A stretch of DNA of 64,000 bases, taken from assembly GCA_024305745.1 (NCBI GenBank), contig JAHRBS010000013.1, positions 2,604,001 through 2,668,000 of the forward strand. Direction: 5' to 3'. Below are positions 10,073-21,152 of this stretch, one piece after another. A model generated the notes under the pieces. That model searched no databases and was not told the origin of the DNA. It saw only the letters and a program-made list of their open reading frames with translations. Position 1 is the stretch's first letter; each line of letters starts with the position of its first letter. Source of the DNA: Polyporus tsugae (Eukaryota; Basidiomycota; Agaricomycetes; Polyporales; Polyporaceae). A program made the position numbers and the translations under genes.

Positions 10073-13000
10073 GGGACCAAGCGATCACCCCTGCGCGGTG
10101 GTGCAATTCGTATGTCTTTTCCTCGAGGATCGAGCTCTCCGGCACTTCATCAAACGTGAAGGCGGTGGGGTTGTCAAGGAGGAATTGTAGAATGAGTGGA
10201 AAAGGGTCGAGCTCATTTAGATAGTCAGGCGCGGTGGGAACGCCATTGACAACGTCAACCGGCCTGCGGTAGTAGAACGGACATTTGACGAGAATGTGTT
10301 CGAAGTCCTGTATCGCGTGTGTGCCGAGAGGAGCATTGGGGTTGTATCCGCAAGGGCAGAATGTGGGTTCTTGGTGTTTCTCGCGCATGAGCATGCGGTA
10401 TTTGCCAGTAGGTGCGTGGCCGGTGATGGCGCGGAATAGCCGCGATAACCTGTTTATGCCCAGTTTCTTCCACCGACAGATGGGGGATTGCTTGGACACG
10501 TGTGTTAGTTTCTGTATGATGTGCATGAGTCGGCCTTTGGGTATGTTGCGGCCCATGTGGCTGGCGAGTTCATGCGGCTTTTGCGGGTGTGTGCGTGACC
10601 GGAGATCTGCCTCGACTATGTCGCGCGTGATCTTGGCTCGTAGGTAGGCGTACGAGGTGGGAATGACCTCGACTTCCGCGTATGATGGGGTCTTGACGGC
10701 GCCGATGAGCTCATTGATGGCTTTGTTGCCCGGAACCCCAGAGTGGCCTGGAACGTATGAGATGCTGAGTTGGTGTGTGGGGGATCGCCCAAACCATGCT
10801 CGTAGTGTTCGCGCAATGTGTAATGAGGCAGTGTTTCTGTCCTTGACGTCGAGAAACACCTTCCCCAGTGACTCCGAGTCAGTGAATATGAATATGTGGT
10901 GTGCGTTTAGCGTGTTGGCAGCGCCCTTGGCGAGCGCCCACGAAAACGCAAGTTTCTCCATGTCGTATGAAAAACCCCGTCCAAACCACGCGGCGTTCGA
11001 GTCCACGCATTGATGGCGGTGGTACATGATGTAACAGCCAGAGCCAGAGCCCCCTAGGCTTGTGGCGGAACCGTCTGTGAAAAAGATGAGGCAGTCTGGG
11101 TCGTCCATTGCCTTGTCTATGCGTGGTGTGAGGGTCTCCGTGATCCACTTCTGGAGTGCTTCATTGTCGCTCTTTTTGGGATGCGCAAGATGGAGGGTGA
11201 TGTGGTCTGCGAAGACGTCGGAGACGCGGTCACCCGGGCGACATTCCTGGTCCAGCGGGTTGTATGCGTAGGTGCATGCAGGAGAGTTGAGGTCATGGCG
11301 GACATCTCCGCCGCTGCGATCCCACGTCTGATGGAAGGCATCAGCCTTGGACGTGATGCCTGCTTGGTAGTTGCCGCTAGCGGGCTTCGCGTCTGGGAGC
11401 GTGAAGCGTACGTAGGGCGACAGCGACAACCGTTTGTACATGTTGGGAAACAGCGCTCTGATGGGGTGTGTGGCCATTAGAGTGTGGATGCGTAGGAGCG
11501 ATCGCACACGCAGCTTCTGGAGGTAGTGGTGAATGGGCATGATTCCCGCCAGGACGGGTAGGATGCCTGCAGGCGTGGGTTTGAACGTGCCCGTGATCCA
11601 ACGGCATGCGACGTTCTGCATAACTTTAAGGGGTTGGATGAGGGTCGCCCCTCTTACCGGGCGGTACCACACTGGGGCCCCGTACGTGAGGATGGGGAGG
11701 ATGCATGAGACATACAGCGTGCGGCGCTGCATGGGCAACAAGCCCCGGATGGACGTGCCTAGCATTCGATATGCCAGCGCGGCTGCATTGCCCTTCTTGG
11801 CGTAGAACTTAACGTGCTGTCGGAACGACAGGTCGGGTTCCAGGAGAAAGCCGAGGTGTTTGACACAGCTAGACGCTGCAAGTGGGTTGTCGTGTGTCCA
11901 CGGTCCCGAGCCTAGGTCGAGTGGTCGGAATGCTGCAAGGTGTTCGGCAGGGGATAGGTTTGTTCGCTTGCGCGGAAGTGTGAAGTGAATGAGCTCGTCC
12001 TTCTCATGTTCGATGATGAGGCCGATCCGTGTGAGTTGTTCCTCCAAGACGCCATACATTTTGGCGAGGAGGTAGTTGTTGGTGCTTGTGGACTCGGACG
12101 TGGCGATGAGGTTGCCGTCATCCACATAGAACTGGAGCGCGTGTCCCCGTCCGTGTTTCTCAGTCACGGTGGTGCCCGCAACCTTGTGCAGGACGGGTGA
12201 TATGTAGATGGCCGAGCAGGTGGAAGACAAGGAGGAGCCCTGTCCGCAGCCGACTTTCGGGCCTTCGAACTCGGGTGATTCCGCATTTCCGAACCGGAAA
12301 GAGGACTTTCGCGGCACGAAGTACGTGTGCATGAACGTGCAGAACTTGTCATTGAAACCGTTTCGACGCAGTATGCTAATGAGCAAGTTGTGGTTGATGG
12401 ATGGGTAGAATTGGGCTATGTCAAAGCCGAGCATCGACGTTACCTGCTTCTTTTTCCATCTATTGTGTATGTGTGTTGTGAGGAAGGTAACTGCATCGAC
12501 TGTGGATTTCTGCCATGCGCTGCCAAATTGGCAGGGATGTAGAATGCCGTGTTTGTGGCAGTTGAACTGCAGGCGGTTGTTAATGGTCTTCTCGAGCCAC
12601 TTCGCCGTGCAGCTAAGCAGGACGATGGGTCGGTACGCCTTCAGCTTGGAGTAGTCGGGTTTGTGTGGCTTGGGGATAACAACCATAAGGGCGCGGCGGA
12701 ATTCCTCTGACCAGACGCCTGACGCGACGCATGCATTGAAGAGAGTTTGGAAGCCCTGCAGGATCTGGTCTGCGGTCTTTGGATTCTTTTTCGGGTTGAT
12801 GAGGTGCTTAAGGTGGCGCCAATGGACGTGGTCCCACCCGGTGGCAGATGCGGATGTGGTTTTCTCAATGGCGTCCCTCAGCTCCCTAGTGCTGAAAGGA
12901 GGCCACGAGTGTTCGTCGTGCGCGGGGAGTTCGTCGACGATCGACTTGTCAACCGGTCGGTTGAGAGCTGCGTGGAAAACTTCGTTCATGGCCGGCCATA

Positions 13001-13254
13001 GTTCTTCGTGGCTCGACAGAGTTTGTCCGTTGTGGACTATCTCGCTCATGGTGGAGGACCTGTGGGGCCCTGTCCAGCTGACGAGGTCCCAGACACGTTT
13101 GGAGTCCTCGGAGATCTCGCGGATGCGGGTCTCCATGTGTTTGTTGCGGGTCTTCCGTATCTCAGCGCGGAGAAGGCTGCACCATTCTTTTTGTTTGATG
13201 GCGGCTTTTTCGCAATCGAAGTACGTGTATCGGTTGAGGAATTCGGGTGCGAAG

Positions 13255-13267
13255 CATTCTACCGGGT
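13255..13267. repeat. Array junction J3, target motif copy
   Basis: CATTCTACCGGGT between the truncated 5' end of LINE-B and the poly(T) of A'. Identical to the copy at 15066. Confidence 0.7.
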
Positions 13268-15065
13268 TTTTTTTTTTTTTTTTTTTTTATAATCTCAGGA
13301 TGTCGGCAGTACTGTAATACATGAGGAGCTTATATAACTATGGCAGCGCGTCTCCCGGTATCCTATGTTCGGTTGACGCGATGTGCTTGTGCACAGGTAG
13401 GACCACGGCCGAAGGCCAGGAGTGGTAGGGAGGGCCAGTCGGTAATTTTCCGTCTTACCGCCGGCCTGACGATCGTGTTCCCGGAGGAGGAGCCTCCGCG
13501 TCAGACGCGGGGCCTGCCAGCTCATCCGCCTGGGCTACGTCTATAGCAGGCATCCGCAGGTGGGGACGATTTCTCTTTGTTCTACCCACTGTGGACCCGC
13601 GCGTGTGATGGTGAACCTGCATGGTGGGGCGCAGGTATCGGTCAATATGGGCGATCAGCGCGCTGCGCTCCATCTGTGGGAGCGTGCAGGGTGTGGTGTC
13701 CGTGTGATTTGTGTCGACAATCAATGCGCTGCGATCCAATGGAGGACGCATGCAGGGCGTGATGTCTGCGGATGGCGGATTGCATGCTGCGGCACAAGGC
13801 GGCGGCATGCAGGGAAGGGCTCGAGGGAACAGCACCGATGGCGGCGGTTTGTCCGGATTGAGCGCGACCAGCCACTCAGGGAGCTGGCAGCCGATCGCGC
13901 GGTTGGGGGGTGGGCCTTCCGGGTGCACAACTGGGGCGCAACGCCGGTGGCGGTGTGTGCAGACTCGGCCTTTGCGCGTGCAAGGCGCGAGCATGTGATA
14001 GTACTGCCGAACCACGAAGTCGCCGTGGAACGGATCTGTGAAGGAGACGATTCTGTATGCATAGCGTCCAGAATCGAGGTCGCGCGGAACTGCAGCACGA
14101 AGCCGGTGTTCCGTGAGCCAGCGAGGCGGGCGGAGGTCGGCGCATGCGCTCGGCCACAGTCGCCAGCTGTTGGGGATGTTCCGGGGATCGTTGCCATTGT
14201 CGGCCGCTACCTCATCGAAGAGGTGTGTGTTCCGTTGGGCGATCAACAGGATACGTCTGTATGCGTGGCCGGTACAGAACCGCTCCCAAAAGGGGGTCCA
14301 GATGGCCCGGTTTGAATCAGCAGGGAGATAGACTTCATCTCACAGGTGTGTTTTGGACAGCGACCCAGCCGCGATCAGGCTAGTGCCGACCGCGATTACG
14401 TTGGGTATTTCGCACGGGTCGTGTGTGTGTCCGTTCTCCTCAAACTTGGAGATGTATCGGAGATAAGCACGAGCGCCCTGGAAGTGCACCAGGACGTTCT
14501 CGCTCATTTCCGTGTGTGTATTATAAATTGCCATGAGGACGGGGACCTCGGCAAAGAGTGAAGGGGGGAGATGGAATGCGCTCTTCGCAGGAACGAACGT
14601 GCCCTCCTCATTTGTGATCACATCAATGAGAGTGATTAACGCTTGTGTGTCGTCGACCTCCTGGCACACACGTTCCCCAAGGGCAGGGATTTTGTGCCAT
14701 TCGTCGACTGGGATGATGAGTGCGATTTTCGCGAACATCGTGATTTGTGCCCGAGAGCGGAGCCGATATGGCAGTCTGCCCTCTAAGGGGTAGTGGGTGA
14801 AGGTCGACATTGCCACATCGAGTGGCATGTCGGCCGGTATGTGTGTGGGGGGTAGGTACAAGGGGGGCACGCTGCGCGTGTGGTGCGCACTGCTTGACCC
14901 CCCGGTCCCCGCCCGGGTAGTACTTGGATGCATTGTTGGTCTCCCAGGGACCAGGAATTGGAAGGGGTGAAGGACCCCCGGTGTACTGTACTCTACGTGA
15001 GCAGGGGCAGCGTAAACGATGTAGGCGCCCACCGGATGGTGGTGGTACGAGGGAGAGAAGGGTTG
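13268..15065 (-). mobile_element. Element A': second copy of the ORF-bearing non-autonomous retroelement
   Basis: Poly(A) is seen as poly(T) at 13267-13288, the stem-loop at 13403-13425, and the body extends to 15065. It matches element A nearly base for base through the long frame and has the same 5' boundary. It is flanked by perfect 13-bp motif copies (13255, 15066), consistent with a target-site duplication and a more recent insertion than A, whose flanks have diverged. Confidence 0.7.
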
Positions 15066-15068
15066 CAT
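13455..15068 (-). pseudogene. Reading frame of element A' (unknown protein with one internal TGA)
   Basis: ATG at 15066-15068 (in the junction motif) opens 242 codons to TGA at 14340-14342, followed in the same frame by about 295 open codons to the stop at 13455. The TGA is at the same place as in A, so it predates the divergence of the two copies. If read as one protein the length would be about 537 residues. The C-terminal quarter is rich in Pro, Arg and Thr. No known domain is recognised. Possibilities: an ORF1-like protein of a LINE relative, or a host gene captured by retrotransposition. Codon continuity on both sides of the TGA argues against random open sequence. Confidence 0.5.
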
Positions 15069-15078
15069 TCTACCGGGT
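15066..15078. repeat. Array junction J4, target motif copy
   Basis: CATTCTACCGGGT at the outer 5' edge of the array; host-like sequence follows to the right. Confidence 0.65.
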
Positions 15079-15142
15079 CGAAGAAACGGTTGCGACGCAC
15101 GCTGGCTCACCTGATCACCTGATGGATGGTCTGCTTACTTAC

Positions 15143-15392
15143 GTAAGGTTTGTCCAGCCTCATCGGGCTTGCCGCCACGGGCCTGGGTTCGGCCCGACCA
15201 CTGCCGCGACGATGGCAGAGCCTGCGGCTCCGATCGCGAGGACCGAGAGCCTCTGGCATGCGCTCTCACAAATATCATGAGGATGGTTTTTCTGGGGTAC
15301 ATAAGAGAGGCAAGGTATAGGGAGGATGTATTGGCTAACGTGGCTATATGGATTTTTTGATTTTCTTGAGACATGAAGAGAAAAGGCCACAA
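15143..15392 (-). pseudogene. Candidate upstream exon of the host gene interrupted by the array
   Basis: Minus-strand open frames approach a good donor, GTAAGTAAGC, whose first base is 15142. One frame ends MRLDKPY exactly at the donor and joins in phase with the open exon at 358-504. Another frame contains a hydrophobic run (LAIGAAGSAIVAAVV). I cannot fix the start or tell which frame is used upstream. It supports, but does not prove, that the array lies in an intron. Confidence 0.3.
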
Positions 15393-15871
15393 AATGCCTA
15401 GGGGGAGACGTGCCAGTGACTCCGAGGGAGGCTATATGGGGGACATTATGATCGGCATTTGTGGGTATATCAACAAGGGTGTTTGAAGGGTATAGGAAGA
15501 GCGGAGAGAGAAGGACAGATGACGAGAGAGGGAAAGGCAGAAGAGAGCAACGAGGAAATAGAGGTCACGAAAAGAGAATGAAAGCACAAGCATCTGTTCG
15601 GTTGCGCACGAACAACGGGACGACATCCCCCAAGGGACGCGTCGTCGTCGGCAAACGGGGGACATGAGCTCCCAGCTGTCCGTCGAACACAAAGACTCTT
15701 GCACCGCGCATGGGCCGAAGGATGAGGTGTTCACCTAACCTTCGCTGAGAGAGACCGGACCTCGTTCGACAATGGGCCGACTGATCGTGGCTTCACCTAA
15801 GGGCGGGGCCAACGTCGGCAGCGCTTCACATCCCATCCCGGACCGACGGACGCAGAGAGGGGCACAGCGCA
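15393..15871. other. Intergenic, nothing supported
   Basis: Only short overlapping frames in both directions without splice or domain support. Confidence 0.4.
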
Positions 15872-16956
15872 CTACTGGGAGCCGTCGAACAGCGCCCTAC
15901 CGAAGCGGCGAGACTTGATCGGTGTGAGAGGGAGCGGCGTGAGCGGAAGAATGCGATCCCGAATGACGGGCTTCCACATCCTTCTGGGGCCTCGAGGCGT
16001 CGTCGGAGGGGTTGCCGTACATCCCCTGGGGCTACCGGCACGACAGCCCCAAAGGACGGCCTTGGCCTGCTTAACTGGTCGCACAAGCTGAACAGGGGCG
16101 GCCCGGCTGGATGGAGGCATGGGTTCGACTAGAGGCACGGGTTCGACTGGGGGCAGGGGTGGGACTGTGGGCCTGGGCTGGACCGAGTGTGCCTGGCTGA
16201 GATTCCGGCAGAACCACGACATGGTCGGCGTGGTCGGCGAACGAGGGCGGGTGGCGTACACGAGAGGCGCGGGCTGGATGTCCTCCATGGGGACCTCGAG
16301 CGGAGCGGGGTCGATGTCCTTCGTCGGTTCCTGCGCATTGTGGCCAGCAAACGCATTGCGGACGTTCCGATAGACCTCCTTCCGGCGCTGCATACGAGCA
16401 CGCATCTTCGCCTGCCTCAACTGAGCCTGTCGGAGAACTACGACCTGTGCACGTGGGTGAACCGGCGTAGACTGGTGAGATGAGCCGGGTGGGGAGGCAC
16501 AGTGCGGTTGGGAGATGGGCAATAAAGCGAGCTTCGTGCGGTAGCCACGAGCAGTGGAACTTGCACGGTCACGGCGGCGGAGAAGCTTCTCCCATCCGTG
16601 GCGGGACGCATTCAGATCCTGCGTGTGCGACGTCAGTGCAGTCTGAAGCAAGGACAGGAATGCACAAACCTTGGCGAAAATGCGGTCTGGCCCGTGCTTT
16701 CCCTGGATAGCGACATGGATCGCTCTCCGAGTACGCAAATGAAACTGATTGGATCTTAAACATAAAGCATACACACAGTGGTCGTTGAACATACCTTCTT
16801 TGTGTCATCGAGAAGACTGGCCTTGACGTCGTTGCAGAGAAGCGCGGCACGGCGCCGTGGCTTGAAAGCGGAGATGCTGGTAGGAATCAGCCTACGAGTG
16901 ATACCGGTAAGGGAATTCTTGAGGATTCGAGGGAGCCTCTTGAGAATAAACGACAT
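15872..16956 (-). CDS. Unknown basic proline-rich protein, two exons
   Basis: Exon 1 is 16795-16956 and exon 2 is 15872-16744, with a 50-nt intron (GTATGT...CAG) that keeps the frame; the product has 344 residues. The N-terminus (MSFILKRLPRILKNSL) is amphipathic and basic. The first third is Arg/Lys-rich and contains a likely helical stretch (QAQLRQAKMRARMQRRKEVYRN), while the C-terminal half is rich in Pro, Arg and Thr with repeated PPLPPVEP-like segments and is probably disordered. An AT-rich TATATAT stretch lies just upstream of the ATG. No catalytic motif, signal peptide or membrane segment is evident and the family is not recognised. The start could be an internal ATG if the small intron is not real. 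Confidence 0.55.
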
Positions 16957-19900
16957 GACGAATATATATGCAAACGCGCGAGTAGACGAGTCTCAGGAGA
17001 ACAGATAGGACAGGCAAGCAACGGAGGTAGGCGCAGATGCAGCACGTAGATAGCACAAGACAAGTGACAATGGAAACGACGGATGAGCGGTGAAGATCCT
17101 AATCGCGGTGCGTGGGCGAACTTGAATGAGGGAGGCTGGCATCCGGAAGAGATCTGATCACTGGCGGCAAACATGTTAGCCTCCGCTATTTATCGCAGTG
17201 AATGATCGGTCCGCGGCACTTCGGAGGTCTACGACGTCACCAAATGGTGGCGAAAGAAAGTCGAGAGAGATCTAAGGGAAGGTCATACTTATCAGCCTCT
17301 GTAGAAGCGGGGGCATGGACCATAAATGCGGTTTGATTCGATCCCAATGTTGACCTGACGAACTTCCAAGAAGTAGTAGTCGTCTAAGTCATCGCCCCAT
17401 GGATTGTGCGCAGGACCATCTCGACTGGATCTTTCAATGGTCCTCAGTTGTATATAGCGACTAACTTCTGGATTCAGCTCAAAGAACTGACCGTTGTTCA
17501 GGAGACCGCCGTGCCACCGACATCTTCACCAGGTACTGTGAATACGCCAACCATAGCGACCATATTACCTTATGCTTTGTGGAAAATACAAACAGCACGT
17601 CCACTGCAGCGTGATCCAATGTCCGGGTCGAAGTGGCAAAATTTGAAGCTGAGAGTGCGCAAGCTCAAAGAACTCTGCTAGGGAAGGCGCCTCCCTGATC
17701 ATTGGCCCTACTTACATAATGCGGTGTTGGCTTGGTTGGCCACACTTCGGGCCGGTCGGGACTTGTGCACCATGAAAACGGCGCATCCTTTAAGGTAGCG
17801 CAGGGATAGTATCCGTTAGTCCCCGTTGCTGACCATGATAAATCATGCCAGGTGTGAGACCTGCCAGCACGAAGCATGCTTACAACCTGCATTTGGTACG
17901 ACAACCGAAGACGCAGCCTGGGGCGAAGTGAATTCACCGCCAGTAGTGCGCACGCCGACGCCCTGGCTACGGTCTAACTTGTTAAACATACGCCGGATGG
18001 GGTACAGTATGTATATGCCGTCATCGATGACGCTTTGCACGGATATATATTCATCATGAGGTTGCAGGCTACTCGTAATAGCCTGAGGATCCCACCCTCG
18101 AGGGGAAGCTGCTTGTGCAATACGCACACATATTTTATTGCGTGGAATTTGACATTCCCGCCACTGTGAATAACGCAACCATGTTCTCAAGCCAAATGCA
18201 CAACCTGTTAGCTGCTTGTCAGTTTCAAAAGGGGAACGATAAAATCACCGACAACTTGAAGACGCGGCAGCACACGATGACCCTTCACCGTCTCGAGCGA
18301 CCTCCGCTAATTGCTCAACCTGTCGTCGGACGAGTAAGTAATACGTATATCCTTCATTCAGCCGCACCGTATGCCACGGATAACCGATTTCAGCTTCTCA
18401 GCTTCACGGTAGTACAAGCTTGGCAATGCCTAGGAATAACGTTAGTTGGTCATTTCTATAGCCAAGGCGGGTGAGTCATTGCTCCGAACGATATCCACGG
18501 CCCTACCTAGTCGCACCGTATCTTGGCAAATGAACACATGGTGCACACGACGGGGACCACGGCTTGAAATATCAGCTCCGCCTTTGTGAACCTCGCCTTC
18601 GAAGGTTACGGGTGTAGTTCGCCTGCGTCTTCTTGGGGGTTGCCTTTACCTCACATATGGTCAGCTATGGGCTAAGATCGTTAGTCACCGTTTCCACGGA
18701 ACTTTCAGACTTACGGCACTCGCTTGCTTCTTGGCCATCAGGCCGCCGGTAACTGTTCGGCCTTTTCTGGATATGGGTCGAGGACGTCGTCGGCAATTCA
18801 ACCTCGAGTCGAGTCAGTGCACCCGTCCTATCCCCATGACATCGTTCTGGGAAGTTTGGAGTTGGAACTGTGGCAGCTCAATAATGGTCAGCCCTCCTAC
18901 CGCCGAGATGAAAAGCACCTACTGTACGGCTCACGTTAGATTCGAAATTTGGGATCCTTCGCACAGCCCCATAGAAGGCACGTCATGCAAAGTTGCCATG
19001 ACTAAGCCATTACGAGTACGAGTGGTCATTAAAACCGTCCTTGCGTGCAGTGGGTCCGGGGAATCTGGACGATGATGGGAAAGCGCTGTCCAGAGTAGTC
19101 GAGCGAGCAGAACGCTCAACGTCGTTCCATTCCACGCATTTTCCGAGGTGTGAAATGATGCATCCTAAATAAGTAGGACCTCCGACGGAAAGTACGGGCC
19201 CCCTGAGCAGAGTACGTACGTCTGGCAGTACGTGACCACGCACGAGATGTACCTTATGCTCTTGGTTTCCCGTGCCTCAGCACCCGGTGCTGGGCGGGGG
19301 CGACGGCGGGTCCGTGCGACGTGCGTGGGATGCCGGCGGGTGCATGTCTGACCGTGCCTCCGCGGCGCCGATAGTTGTAGGTTCTAGAGGCTTGAACCTT
19401 GAAGGATTGCAGTTGTATCACCAGGGTACTGGAACATACAGTTTAGCCTCTAGCATAACTTTCCGTGCGCGTGGTCCATGGATAAAGAGCTCGAGGTCGC
19501 GCGAGCTTCGTGACAATTCAGCCTGAGGGCCCTCACGAGTCTAGATCTACATATGTACTCACCTAGATGAGTGACTCCATTGCTCGTAAAGCTCTGTACA
19601 CCGGTGCCTTGTTTCTTATGGGCGTCGGCGGTGAATTGAATCTAAGCAGTGGCACCGCGCCCAATGTCCTCCGTCTGTCACTGCGGAAAAAGTATTCAGA
19701 CTTGTCTCTAAGACGACTTACTTACATAAGCGAAGCATCTTACTGACCACAGTGCGCATGGCGCAAATATGTCCTCAGGCAATTAATGGCTCCCCTGGCC
19801 GGCCCGGTGACGTCGGAGAGAGTTGGTTGCGATGGTCTGAGACAGTCGGTACAAACGCCGATGCAAGTGGGGATGTTGCACATGCTGACTGCCTACGTAA

Positions 19901-20255
19901 ATCTGAATCATCCAGCAAGCGCCATTGAGTCAAACGACGACATCCTGTTTCGCGAATGTGGCCAGCAAGCTGAGGGTAGAAGGCTGACATTCGTTGGTCT
20001 CCGAAGAGCGTTTTCTCTTGGAAGGAACGTTAACTCGGGTTCCTCCGAGAGCTTGAGGACAACGGCAAAATGATGTGTTCGGGCCCCTGACGCAAGACGG
20101 TGGTGAAAAAGGACCGATGGAATCTACTTATCTAGGGTGGAAATGACGTTTCTGGCAGGTGGACCTGATGAATGGGAAACCTAAGAGCTTGGTGAGGGGT
20201 CACTAGTCACTGGTGGACGACGGGCGACGGTGTAAATAACATCGAGCCGTCCAAC
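16957..20255. other. 3.3-kb stretch without a supported gene
   Basis: Only short frames (under about 120 codons) are present on either strand. Several good-looking splice words and short protein-like minus-strand segments occur (for example around 17,700-18,200 and 19,450-19,760), but I could not chain them into one frame and no motif is recognisable. It may hold a decayed or very intron-rich gene on the minus strand. Two-base substitutions cannot be assessed without relatives. Confidence 0.4.
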
Positions 20256-21152
20256 TTGTCCAACGAGCGCAAATGGGCGGAGATGGGAGTGATGCTGCGG
20301 CAGCGAGGTCGGCGGGACGGCATCGGGTGTGAGAACGACCTGCCTGATTTGAGGGGCCAATTTAGGCTGGACGAGGACGAGGACATCGATGATGATCCCC
20401 GCTGGCACCCCCCCATCCTCTGCCCCACAACGTTACCAGCAGAAGCAAGCCATATGGAGCACCTCTACGGTCCAGGCCTCGTCCTGCACCCGCCGACCAA
20501 GGCACAACTCTTCTCAGTCCACCCTCCTTCTTCGGACCCGCGCCCATACAAAGTCCACGACTCCGACGTCCGTCTCGCAAATCCCGTTGCCCACTCCGAC
20601 CTCTCGACTGGCCCACGCCTTCCAGTCACGCAACCAGGCCACTTTCACAGCTCTCCATCCCCTGAAAGCGGAGAGCTTGACTGTGCACACACTCAGGCCC
20701 ACGAGATTCTCTGGAATCACTTTGGATTCCTCCCTTACGACCCCAGTCTCGACCTGGAAACGGCCACTTATAAGGAACCGCGGGTGAGTATCCTACATAT
20801 GCTTTGTTTCACTTTCAGATCTGCCCCGTACCTGCCTTCGCCATCAACGCCGTGGCCCGTGACGGTGGGGGCCCTCGTGTTTTCCACGAGTCCGGACACC
20901 AGATCTCAAGCAGACGCGCGCGCTGGCCTCTGCCATTGCACGCAGCTTCTGGGCGTTCCATCATTTTCTCCACGCGTTCCGCCCATCTTCACGCAAGGAA
21001 ACTCTTCCACCCGCTCACACGTTCTGCCTTTTCAGTCCCCATCCCTGCCCTCGTCCTCTGGCCATCGCGAGACCTCATTTCCTCATCATCACCGCCGTTC
21101 GCGTACCTCTCCTCCGTCCCCGACCTTTGACGACTCCCCGCTCTCGAACACC
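20256..21152 (+). other. Open frame upstream of the RA-PH gene, status unclear
   Basis: One plus frame is open from 20256 straight into the RA-PH gene, so an N-terminal extension is possible. However, the part up to about 20789 looks protein-like (NHFGFLPYDPSLDLETATYK) while the next 330 nt look more coding in a neighbouring frame, reached by splicing a 35-nt GTGAGT...CAG segment at about 20790-20824. That alternative ends at 21130. It could therefore be a separate small gene or 5' exons. I placed the RA-PH start at 21153 instead. Confidence 0.3.

Larger units (their letters stand above)
2519..13253 (-). pseudogene. LINE-B RT-RNase H protein, interrupted
   Basis: The frame is open without a stop from 13253 down to the gypsy-1 insertion (over 1,050 codons), then continues in frame at 2825. 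Seen in order: RT with FYVDD catalytic box, RNase H with TDGS and TDSES acidic motifs and the PGHSG turn, and a C-terminal Cys/His cluster starting FCPCGYN. It is closely similar to the LINE-C protein throughout. Beyond the gypsy element one in-frame TGA lies at 2597-2599 where LINE-C has an arginine codon; the natural stop is at 2519-2521. The open 5' part suggests the copy was nearly intact when gypsy-1 entered. Confidence 0.88.
2327..13254 (-). mobile_element. LINE-B, 5'-truncated non-LTR retrotransposon split by gypsy-1
   Basis: The 3' poly(A) appears as poly(T) at 2328-2350 and the 3' stem-loop at 2466-2488. Coding sequence runs up from 2519 to 2825, is interrupted by gypsy-1 (2826-10072 plus the second GGGAC), and resumes at 10078 to the J3 motif at 13255. 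RT and RNase H are present; the apurinic endonuclease and ORF1 expected in fungal LINEs of the Tad type are absent, so the copy is 5'-truncated. The flanking motif copies J2 and J3 match at 12 of 13 bases and would serve as its target-site duplication. Confidence 0.85.

Noticed and set aside
13255..15105. LINE-B continuing in frame beyond A' to about 15105
   Set aside because: About 15 codons right of A' are in phase with LINE-B, but an in-frame TGA follows quickly and the junction motif at J2 and J3 already explains LINE-B as ending at 13254. Kept only as an alternative.
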